Shown here: positions 50,371 through 62,000 of the stretch, piece after piece
Layout of the letters: every line of letters begins with the position of its first letter
Position numbering within the stretch: position 1 is the stretch's first letter
Source of the DNA: Dendrophyllia cribrosa
Taxonomy: Eukaryota > Cnidaria > Anthozoa > Scleractinia > Dendrophylliidae
Assembly (NCBI GenBank): GCA_024195265.1
Contig: JAJLRJ010000010.1
Location: 33,264,176 to 33,328,175 of the forward strand
Direction of reading: 5' to 3'
DNA length: 64,000 bases
The notes under the pieces: model-generated
Told to the model about the DNA's origin: nothing
The model's database searches: none
The model's input: only the letters and a program-made list of their open reading frames with translations
Made by a program: the position numbers and the translations under genes

Positions 50371-52711
50371 AAAGATAAAAATGCCATGCGGTTCATTGTG
50401 TCACGAGCGTGGTACAGAGAAAAAACATATTCGTCCACGCTCGTCACACGATGAACATTAACATCCGTCCGTTCATCATTATATTACCGAGCTTAAAATT
50501 TACATATTTCTTTCTTTATCGCCACACTGTTTTGCTCTATAGAATATTTCTATCCAATTTTCTTGTATATTTGGTGGTATTTGGCGATATAAAACGGAAA
50601 TTAAGTAAGCAAAATTTTGTTATTTTGGGTGGAACACTGTCCTTTTAATTTACACCAAATCCCCGTGACACCGTGAGCACCCCTTTAAATGCTGTTTTTT
50701 TCCTCAAAACTAGTCTAGCGAAGTAACTTTGAACTTTTGTATTCGTTTTTCCTGGTCTAATGGGAGAGGCTAGGAACTGGCCGCATTCCGCTTCAAGCTC
50801 GTCACGCTAAAAAATTTTTATTCAACTGAACATCGTTACTATAAAAGTAATGTTGTTACTGTTTGGTATTTATGTACAGTCTTCAATCTTATAGCTGAGA
50901 AAAAGAATAAAATCAAATAAACCCTTGTGTTTAATTTCAGCCTGTTTATTTTATGATCAATAAGATTTGCAATGGTAAAGCTGGAGTGAATCATTTTCCT
51001 TTCAGAATTAATTAAAAATGATTCTAATGTTTACACTGCGAGCTTCACTGTAAATAGGATAAGAAAACCTTCATGGCACTTTTTCGATAAGATGCGCAGT
51101 TGTGTTTGCTTCTCATCACAGACCGTAGTAGCTAAGCAAATGATTCGTTTCAACCTGCGATGCAGTTTTCCTTTTTGTTTTGAACAGCGTCAAAATCTAC
51201 GGCCGTGATCACAACTTTCAGTAGATCGTTTTTAATCCACCTTTCAGGTAAGCGCGATTTACCCTTTTACACTATTTTCATGGTCTCCACTGATTTTACT
51301 GTCTGTCAATTTGGTTGTACAGCGGTTAACAAAATATCTCATAGTTGATGACTTTCTTTTTCTTTCTTTTTTTTTTCTCACCTGTCTGCTTGAAGATAGA
51401 GTGATAATAACTGTTAGAGGAAAAAATTGGAAAGCTCCCTTAATTTTGGTCGTTTTTGCGAATAATCGGAAATAGAGACATTGCACTGGCCGTTGTCATT
51501 TTTTTAAAGCTACTTTATTGGAAGACGTTCTTGTAGGAAAAAAGTAACAAGATCTCTCGGAATATGCGACGTCACATCGCCTATTAATTTTTCGGTAAAG
51601 TTCAGGTAAATTATGGAATCTTGGCTTGGTTCAAGATATATAGCAGAATATCATTTAAGTTGCGTGATTATTTCTTTGAACAGTAGCTACTTCTTATCGT
51701 TTACTTGAGTTGTTGAACGACAAACTTTGTTTAAGAAACCTGGGACAAAAATATAAATGATGAAAGCCTCCGGGAAAGCCTAAAGGAAATGAAAATTAAA
51801 CTTTTTCTTGAGTCCCTTTGTGTCAGTACTGAAGTAATAAAATTGTTATGAATACTTATTTACTGCTCAAGTTAAACGTTAAAGGTTTAGTTACACGAGC
51901 TTATTATTTTTTTTTTTCGTAAGTTTCCTCATTTGTTTCCTTGCTTTCAAGACAAATTGGCCCATAAGTGAGCCCGCGTTCTTTGAGTTCGGGTTGCTAA
52001 GCAACGTGACATTGACCTGGAAGCTGGATAAATAATTGTGAAAATAACATCAAGTACAAATCATAATTCTTTGTATATGTGCCCGCCAAGTTGAAATATA
52101 ACTCTGGTACACCGACACGGTGGCAATACTCACCATTAGATTTCACTTTGTAAGTCTTAAAATTAATATCACGTTTTCAATTCATTATTCATTATATCTG
52201 GAATAATTGAAATAGCGCGTTTCCAGTTTAATAAATTAACAAGCTGTCAACCAAACTGTCACAAATTTCAAAACACTTATATCTGAAACAAAGCTCTGTA
52301 TCAACAACAAATTTCCATATTAAGTCTATTGCCTGTGATGTGTAGAATATGTATTACAAAGAACAGCTTTGTGGAATCAGTTGTATCAGGTCTTATGACT
52401 CTGATGACGTCATACGCAAAAACCTATTGTTTCCTTTTTCATGGGTACCAATCTAGTGTCGGTTCTTATATTGTATTACTGCAAGACACAAATCGAGGAA
52501 ACTGCTCCTAACAAGATACAGACAATATAACGCCAAAATAATCAAGACTGTTTCTTACAAACAACACGAGGTTCTAATTAATTATCCGGCAATGACATGT
52601 ATTTGCGGTCCTTTGCAGATTTTACTGATAATGACATGGCCATGATATGTATCTCTAAGATGTTTTCATTTGAATTTTCATAGATTTCAAGGTGAGCGTC
52701 TTGGATTTGTC

Positions 52712-55700
52712 ATGGGAGATAGGATTGCAGCAGACGCCACTCGACTACTAATAGTTCTGTTTTTAAGCAGAAATTTAACTGCTGAGCAACACTGTCGCGC
52801 CATACAATCAATTTCGAATCGGGCTCTTCAAGGTCACGTGATCGGCGTTTCAAAAAGCTTGTCCGTGGAAAGGTGCAATATTAAATGTGAACGCGAGCCA
52901 GACTGTTACAGCATCAACTACATATTGTCCACAAAATTGTGCGAGTTAAACAAGGGAACTCGTTTGTCGCACCCAAAGGACTTCTTCCCGCGAGAGAACA
53001 CAGTTTATATTGACAGTCTTCATCGACGCTATCACGTATGCGTGCATCCTCCTTGCCAAAATGGCGGCACCTGTATAAAACTGCCTCAAAGTCCCGGATA
53101 TAAGTGTCTTTGTCAGCCAAACTATAGTGGCGACGATTGCCAAGGTATGGAAATGACAAAATTTAATAGAATACTTTTAAAAAATACGCATATATTTTGC
53201 AAACTATAAAAACAAACAGCACCGCAAGAAACTAAAGTACTGCTCAGTAGCCTTCATTTGAATGGTTACATTTTAGGATTTCATCCACAGACTCAAAAGG
53301 TAGAACAACCTTGTAATCTCGTACCCAACCGCCTGACCGTGGGAGATCTGGGTACGAGATTAACAATCTTTTACATCACAATAAGCACCACAGGAAAGTT
53401 CTGCACAATAGCTTTCATTGAATGGTTATACTTTAGGATTTCATCCACACAAACTCAATCGTTTGAACCACATTATCCAGCATAATAAACAGCACCACAA
53501 GAAAGTACTGCTCGTTAGCTTTTATTTGAATGGTGACACTCAGGATTTCATTCCCTCCGCTTAATATACTACTTACAGAAAATCACAGAAAAGTGCTGCT
53601 CAATACCTTTTATTTGAATGGTCACACTTTAGGATATCATCCACAGACTCAAAAGTTAGAACCGACTTGTACAGCATAACAAACAGTACCGCAGGAAAGT
53701 ACCGGCAGAGGTAATTTGCCGAACGCCGAACGCTGAATGCCGAACGCCGAACGCCGAACGCCGAACGCCGAACGCCGAACGCCGAACGCCGAACGCCGAA
53801 CGCCGAACGCCGAACGCCGAACGCCGAACGCCGAACGCCGAACGCCGAACGCCGAACGCCGAACGCCGAACGCCGAACGCCGAACGCCGAATGTCTGTCA
53901 GCGGTTTGAAACATGTGCTTCACCATGGCGGAGCGAATTGTTATTTCGAGCAGGTATAAAGTCTTGTACTTCCAATAAAACAACATTTAACCTGTAATTC
54001 TAGTAACCTCACATATATGATCGAACTGGTAAAAAAAAAACAGTACATAGGGGAAACCAAACGCACGATTAGTGAACGCTTCACGAACACAGAACACAGA
54101 CAAGGGACAAACAACCCACATCACGCCATGGCCAACTCCACAGCAGCGGTCCCTACACATTTCAACTTACCAGGTGTGCGTTTCTCAAAGGTCCCGAAAA
54201 GTTTTCGGGCCAGAAAAGCCTTATTTTGTGCACAGTGTTAATGCCAAGAAATCAGTTTTTGTTTATTTTGAAAGCTTAGAAATAAAATTCGTTGTTGACG
54301 AAACACGTCGGGCAGGCTTGTGGGCTATTAACTGCAGCTCCACTTGATAGAAACTGAGAAATAAAAATGGCTTTCGGGCCCGAAATGTCTTCGGGACCTT
54401 TGAGAAACGCACGCCAGGTCACTCTTCCGCGGACATGAGACTCATCCCGCCTGAACTGCAGCCTACCATCAATGCTTCTCGTCGAAAAGCACGCGAGGCC
54501 TTTTTAATTCATAGAGGGAACACTTTATCACCAGAAGGCATTAACAGAAGGAACGAACGCTGAACTCATACACTATATATTATTTTTATCTTATGTTTAC
54601 AAGTGCGCTGTCTACATGTCATGTATTAGCCAATCATTTATAACCATGTATTTTTCAAATTTTAGGAGCCGTTACAATGTTTTCTCATCGCCGAGAATAC
54701 AGCGACATATCCGGGACCTTCTTACGGTCCAGAGCGCTAAATTTGAAAAGCTTCCGTCTGACAAAAGAGTCAAATTACAAAGAAAATTGGGGAAAATGGC
54801 GAAACAAGGTGTATGTTTTACTCCATAACAAAAAAACTAAGTACTTTGGCGGTTAGATTCACCCTGGCTTTTTCAGAAGAGGTGTTAAGGAATCATTTAA
54901 GACCCTTTTTATTTGCATGAGATTTGGACAACTACTATCGAATCGCGTTCTAAAATTCGTTTTCTTTCGCTGATTTCAGTATGGAAAAAACACCGCATTG
55001 ATATTCAGGATGGTCTTTCTCTTCAAGAAAGGACTTGCTAACTAAGGTTCACCCTGGAATTGTTAGCCTCGTGTCTAAACAAAAGATTGGCGAAGTTTGG
55101 ATTTAATACGATGCGTGGAAATAGTATCAATGAAAGCACTATTTTCTAAAAGGTGTTCCGTAAACTAAAAATGGCGCTCCAAAATGCCTTCCTACGAACT
55201 CCCACGAGACCGGCAAACGGATTCAAATTTGAATAATTATCTCAACACAAACAATGTTCCCTCAGTCGCGAGAGGCGGGCGCTTGCTTCTTGCTTGTTCA
55301 AGTTAGGATTTCAAAGAGAGTATTCCCAAAGCTTAATCTGTTGAGCAAATATAACCGACTGGTTCTGTACATGCAAATAATCATGCTGCGCATCCAGAAA
55401 CTGGGCACTGTAAGTACATGCCGCGAAAGACAATGGCATTCCGGCAACCTCGTTCCCAGGGCTTTTCCCTTCGACAAGCCCTGGGAACGAGGTTGGCATT
55501 CCGGGCGATGTTCAGTATAGCCCTGGCCCTGAGGAAGACTAGTTCTAGTAGTCGAAATATTGGCCATCTTAATAATAAATCTGCACGTTGCCGTAGTGCC
55601 AGCCTTGCATTCAGCTTTATATTTTTACTACCCAATTGTTTTAGGACACTTCGCATTACATTCGTCTTTTGTGGAGTCTGCTCTATCTAGTTAATAACAT

Positions 55701-58681
55701 TTTCCATTCTGTCTTCGTTTTAGCGATGAATCGGGAGGTGAAGGTGAATACATCGCATACATCAGCGAATGTTAATTCACTGAAATATAAAGCTGAATGC
55801 AAGGCTGGCCAGTACGGCAAAGGGCAGATTTGTTAAATGGCCAATATTTCGACTAATAGAGCTAGTATTTCTCAGGGCCAGGGCTATACTGAAAAAAAAA
55901 AACATTGTAACGGCTCCTAAAATTTGAAAAATACATGGCTAATACATGACATGTAGACAGCGTTCTTGTAAACATAAGATAAAAATAATTATAATATAAA
56001 GTGTATGATACAAAACTGAGTTCAGCGTTCGTTCCTAATGCCTTCTGGTGATAAAGTGTTGTCCTCTATGAATTAAAAAGGCCTCGCGTGCTTTTCGACG
56101 AGAAGCATTGATGGTAGGCTGCAGTTCAGACGGGATGAGTCTCATGTCCGCGGAAGAGTGGCCTGGTAAGTTGAAATGTGTAGGGACCGCTGCTGTGGAG
56201 TTGGCGTGATGTGGGTTGTTTGTCCCTTGTCTGTGTTCTGTGAAGCGTTCACGAATCGTGTGTTTGGTTTCCCCTATATACTGTTTTTTTACATTTTTTT
56301 TTACATTCGATCATATATGTGAGGTTACTAGAATTACAGGTTAAATGTTGTTTTATTGGTAGTACAAGACTTAACGCCTGCTTGAAATGACAATTCGCTC
56401 CGCCATGGTGAAGCACATGTTTCACAAGATTAACCGCTGATAGAGATTCGGCGTTCGTTATTTAATTTTGCCTATAAAAGGCGCGTATAACACACAATTG
56501 AAAAAAATATATATTAAAAATTTCTTAAAAAAAAAAAAAAAAGAAAAAAGTTCGGCGTTCGGCGTTCGGCGTTCGGCGTTCGGCGTTCGGCAAATTACCC
56601 CTGCCGGGAAAGTACTGCTCAGCAGCTTTCGCATTTAGAAAAACCTAAATGTATAACCGATGTCGCCATTTAAAAGCACAGTCAACCACACAAACAGATG
56701 CCTGTGCAAAAGCTGTCTTGGCCTAAATAATCCAAAGCTGTTAAAAATAACTGACTGGTTGTTTGGTCCTGCGATAGTTTGTAATGAAGGCGCACTGGGT
56801 ATGTTCGACAAATTAATCCCAAACTCTGCAATATCTGCATCAAGTTCTGAGCCTGATAGCCCTCCGTCCAGCGGTCGTATCTACAGTTCTGGAGGGTGGC
56901 GCGCACTTAGCAACGACACCAATCCATATTTGGAGGTGGGTATAAAACGATTTCATCGATTTTGTTTTGCCTGTTATTCAGTATAATACACAAAGAACGT
57001 TCGGCTTTTATCGATCAATAATATGTACTTAGGGACGGACCATTAGAAAAGTGATGGGGGGGGGGGGGGGGGGGGGGGATTTTCAGCTTGCACGAACTTT
57101 TTTTTCGCCCATTGCTTGTGCAGGATTTTTTTTTGCAGGTGAAACCCTCTGCACGAATTTTTTTTTTCCGACAAATATTGCTTTGTTTGTCATTTACTAA
57201 TTAAAAAAAGGTGTAATACTTGAAAACCATTTTTGACCATTACGTATATTTGAAAAATATATATTAGGAATAGTTAACATCAAAATGTTATGTACTGTTT
57301 GTTATTTACTGATTGTTTTCTTTTCATTATACACTATTATTATATATTATTATTATATTTTTATATTATTTTTTTTTTAAAGTAGCAGTGTTGCTGTTGA
57401 TGTTGTTGATCAGTTCATGTTGGTAACAGTTAAAGTTTTAACAATCACTATTAATAGCTTTGTATCAATGAACTTTTTCATTGTGTTATAGAATTTTTCA
57501 TCAAGGGGACCCCTCTAATTTTATTGTGGGCACAAATAATTTTTTAAATTAAACAAATATTAATATGTTAAAAAATTAGTTAATATTGAAACTGTTTATG
57601 GATAATTGCATGTATTTATCATATTTATTATAGATAGATAGATAGTTTATTGAAGTTAAAACTTACAGCCCCAGAGCCAGCTGAATTTAATATGCCAACT
57701 TTCACAAAATATTTTAAAAAATAATTAAAAATGTTTATACTACAATTATAAGAATACCTAAAATACTATGGATGGACTATAATACAGCTAAAAAAAATCT
57801 ATCATTTGTAACAATTATGTGGAATAAAACTTTTTTTGAATCTACTGGTTTTGCATGTTGGCAACTCAAATTTGCGCTTTCCGGCTATTGAATTAAAAAT
57901 ATGAATTCATTATATCACCTTATAGTTGTCATTTCATGCAGTGTGAGGTAAACACTTCAATGAACACTATCAAGAGATTATAATTATTTTCTCTTGACAC
58001 TATCAAATGTCTTTATTTATAAATAATAGTATAGGAAGGCCCCAAGAATGTTTTGAAAGCGGGAGGGTTCTGGGCAAGAGGAGTTACGGCATTTTTTGAT
58101 GTCAGAGTTACGCACGTCAACTCCAGTTGTTACCAGAGCAAGCCAACATCGGAAGTGTTCAAGGAGCAAGAAGAAGAGAAGAAGCGCAAGTACCAGCAGC
58201 AGGTGTTAGATGTAGAAATGGGTTCGTTTACACCTTTAGTGTTTGGAACCAATGGCGGAATGGGAAAGGAGTGTCAGCGGTTCTTAAAGCATCTCGCAGA
58301 CAGGATAGCTCAGAAAGATACCGAGCCTTATCATATTGTAATCACTTGGCTCAGGACACAGATTTCGTTTGAACTCTTTAAATCGGTACATGCATGCGTT
58401 AGAGGTTCGCGAACGCCGTTTCGTAGCAAGATAGAGCAATCCTTAGACTGTAAAATAAATGTAGCTAGTGCGGATATTTGAAATACACGGTTTATATGCT
58501 TTTATACTCAGGGCGTTTTATGAACATTGGTTTAGCCGTCATTAGTATAATTCGATTGTATAATTTTAATATCTCTGCATCATGGAATTTGTAATTTTAT
58601 AGAATTTTGAATTTTTATTATCAATTATTTCTATTTTTATTTATGTAATTAAGATATTTTTTAAATTGTTGATAAAGTTTA

Positions 58682-58719
<38 letters not shown>

Positions 58720-58979
58720 TTTGAATTTTTAAAACGCCAAGAGCGCTATTTTCAATAGGCCTGCACTTTGGCAGCTTCTATATATTAAATAACAACCACA
58801 ATGGAACTTCTCCTTCTGCATGAATTTTTTTTTATTTGCCTTGAACTTTGCACGAATTTTTTTCCTGGCATTTTCCCTTGCACGATTTTTTTTTTGTTTC
58901 CCCCCCCCCCCCAATCACTTTTCTAATGGTCCGTCCCTTATTGACTAAGTGGGAGGGCCGGATGGGAAAATATTTGGCT

Positions 58980-59029
<50 letters not shown>

Positions 59030-62000
59030 GAGAAAGAATATGAATAATGATAAAGAATATGAATGCTCTGAAAGTTTCCACAAAATAGTTTTCATGTATT
59101 TCGAATTGGAACGCTTCGTTAACTGTTACGAAAGTATACCGACAGTTTTTAATTCTTATTATCCAATCGGAACGCTTCTAAACTTTAAAAGATCACTGAG
59201 CGAGTCCAATTAAAAAGTATAGATGAGTACACTGGACATAACAATTGAGGATTGGGTTAAATGATAATAACTTTTAAATGCTTTACCTAAATGCCATTAA
59301 AAACGGCAACATAAGTATACCTGCCAAGTCTTACGCTTAGGCGTGAGTCTCACGCCTACTAGTCCAAAACTCCGATCTTACGACAACTTACGCCTATGGA
59401 GCAATTTCTCACGCCTGACTTACAGATTTGAGTTAACAGCCTTAACTGACCGCATGATCCAGTTAAAAATATAGTTACGTTCATGAAAATTTGGCACTTT
59501 TTTGTAGGTTTTTATCGTTCTAAACATTACGATTACAGCTGGATGTTATCAAACGGAGGTCTGAGGTCCATGGAAACTTCCGAATCTTTGGAACATCTTC
59601 GGACAACTTCGGACATCTTCGGCTTGTCTTTGGATTTGGTCGGGTCGTCTTTGGAAATCCTGGCACTCCCACGAAAAAATTATCACACCTATCACTCGTA
59701 AAAAGCTAGCAGGTATACATAAGAGACAAGAAAATGTCACACATGGAAAATTCATAGAATACATAAGTGTTAACGTTAAGACCAGAAAAAAGTGGGAAAA
59801 CTCGTGCGACCGCATCGGTTTTTGCGTCGAAAAATTCTTCATATGTTAGGAAATATCTACAATGCGCTTGAGTTTGCATCGCTGCAAAATTTGTTTGTAA
59901 CCTGTAACGAAAATCGTTCTTCTTTTTTTAATTTGATAGAGCTGGCAATTGATAATTCTTGAACTAATTTCTACATTAACATCCATTCTGTGAAACAGAA
60001 TGAAACAGAAAAAACTAAGGCGCTTACACAAGGGTCCTTGTCGAGTCGTCAAAATAATTATTGAACTCTACAGGTGCACCGCTTACCACTACAACAGCTT
60101 TGATACGTTTTCACTCGCTCGCAAAGCCTTGCTCTTTCGATTTCTGATACGAACCAAATCGTGCGTAAATACCGTACGTCCGCACTTCGACGCACTGCCC
60201 ATACAGGAGGACCATGCAGTAATCTATATTTTCTCTCCGCTTTTTACTCTGTTTATTGTACAAATCTTTTGGAACTACGTTTCTGCTTGTAGTAAAGATT
60301 GTTTAAAAATTTACCTTTTTAAAATGATTTTCGTAAACATTGTAACCATAATTGAGAAACATGCATTAGCTTCTATGTTAAATGAATCGATAGATAAATA
60401 AAAAAGATAAACATTGCACAATGCATGTGGGCAAATTTTTGACGCGAAAGCCTGTCAGTCGTGTGTACTTTCCCGCCTTTTTTTATGGTCTCAAAGAGAA
60501 CACTGAGGTATTTTAAAAATTTACCTTGTGTAAAATTCTCTCGTCTCTTATGTTACCGTTTTTAATGGAATTTAGGTAAAGAATTTAAAGTTATTATCAT
60601 TTAATCCAATCCTCAATTGTTTTGTCCAGTGTACTAAGTGCCCCGAAGTGCTAACATTTTCGATAATTAACGGCCCAATTAAGTATACACTGGAAACAAC
60701 AAGCTAATTTTTATAAAAAAGCTCAGGATTCCAACACCCATAAAAACTGCTTACATCTGATCAACTAGTGTGTTAACATAGGGTTTGAATTTTATCTTAT
60801 ACGTTTACGCTGTAAGCTGCGCTGAATGCTCAAGTGGCGGCTACTGCAAAAACAATAAATAAATCCAAGACGTTTTTATTTGTCAACGTATATATATCCT
60901 CGAGGCGTCTCCACCAATGAATTTTTCTCCAACAGATAAGTTTTACATCTGCAAAGCTGTTAACAGCTGTTGGGACACAAGGCTGGGAAGATCCTAAAAA
61001 TGTATCATCCGATTGTTGGACGAAAAAATATTTCCTTAAGTACAAAAACAATGGGACGGGATGGATAATACATAAAGACGATAGCGGCACAATGAGGGTA
61101 AGGGAAACTGATATGTAATCAGTCTGTTAATAGTTAATAAAGTGAAATGGTTATGAAACCTGAGCAATGTCTTTGTTCGATGTGCACGACCACAATAGAT
61201 GTTGACCTTTTGTTCGAGCAACTGACCAATAGAAATGGTGCTATTTAGTTGATGTCTAAGTTATTCAAACATGGCGTGTGATCAAAAAACAAACGATGTG
61301 CATGATCAAGCGGAACGGTTCAACATATTAAATTGTAGCTCCTTTGTTATCGCCAGAAGTCTGCAAGGTTTCATAACCAGTCCCTGGATTAACTATGGTC
61401 TATTCTAATAATTTAGAACGTAAATATTCTGATCATCTGAGGCAGAAGTTTATCATCAAACGCAGAAGCCTCCATAATTATACCATGTACACTATATAGA
61501 AGGAAAAAAACTCCTATAACCTGCTAATTAAAGTCCAAATGCAATCTGCACAAGATACGTTTTGCTTCGATTGTTTAAACAAAAAGAGCGCTTCTGGCTG
61601 GCCAGACCGGTTAGTTTGTCACGATAATGTGGCTTTTTGAAGACCTGTCTCAGTCTATAAGTCCATCAAAATGGTGCATACTGTGTCGAAATTGACCAGT
61701 CTGGCCGACCAGATCTTTTTATAGGCTCGTTCGCAGGTAGTTAACATTGTACAACTTTACAGAAGTTAACACAAAAACCGCATCAACAGGTCGTTAAAAT
61801 TGTAGAACTTTAATTGGGATATCGGCTTCATAGCTAAGTGCACTTTTAGTTTAAATAAAGTTAACTAAATTCACATATTGATGCTTTTAAAGCCGTAATG
61901 GTATAGCACATAACTGATTTTAAAAATCTCCTTTAACACTACTGATATTTGAATTTCTGGTCTAAACAGGTGTTTTATGGGAACACAAACTCAGGTGGTA

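Larger units (their letters stand above)
47910..52711. other. Gene-free interval upstream of the PAN-EGF-F5/8C gene
   Basis: Apart from the small elements listed at 48484, 49029, 49381 and 49445 and two diverged 89 bp units (50195-50370), I recognise no exon on either strand. Short frames here have no family features. Confidence 0.45.
53703..56606. mobile_element. 2.9 kb foldback element with heptamer termini and Penelope-type GIY-YIG fragments
   Basis: Flanked by the 9 bp duplication GGAAAGTAC (53694-53702 and 56607-56615). The ends are inverted: CGGCAGAGGTAATTTGCCG and CGGCAGGGGTAATTTGCCG. Each end continues into tandem CGCCGAA heptamers, about 25 copies on the left (to 53893) and about 6 on the right (56550-56592). 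The rest is one large palindrome: left arm to about 55625, loop about 55626-55779, right arm to 56606. Each arm encodes a GIY-YIG endonuclease fragment like that of Penelope-like retroelements, and a hammerhead-like motif nearer the loop. The left arm additionally contains insertions at 54175-54413 and 54684-55511 that the right arm lacks. It lies in intron 1 of the PAN-EGF-F5/8C gene. Confidence 0.8.

Noticed and set aside
53600..53997. Seven-residue repeat proteins on both strands
   Set aside because: Arise from the CGCCGAA heptamer array at the foldback terminus; same pattern on both strands.
60000..60401. 133-residue plus-strand ORF
   Set aside because: Lies inside the TA element 59230-60631, has no recognisable domain and no supporting context.
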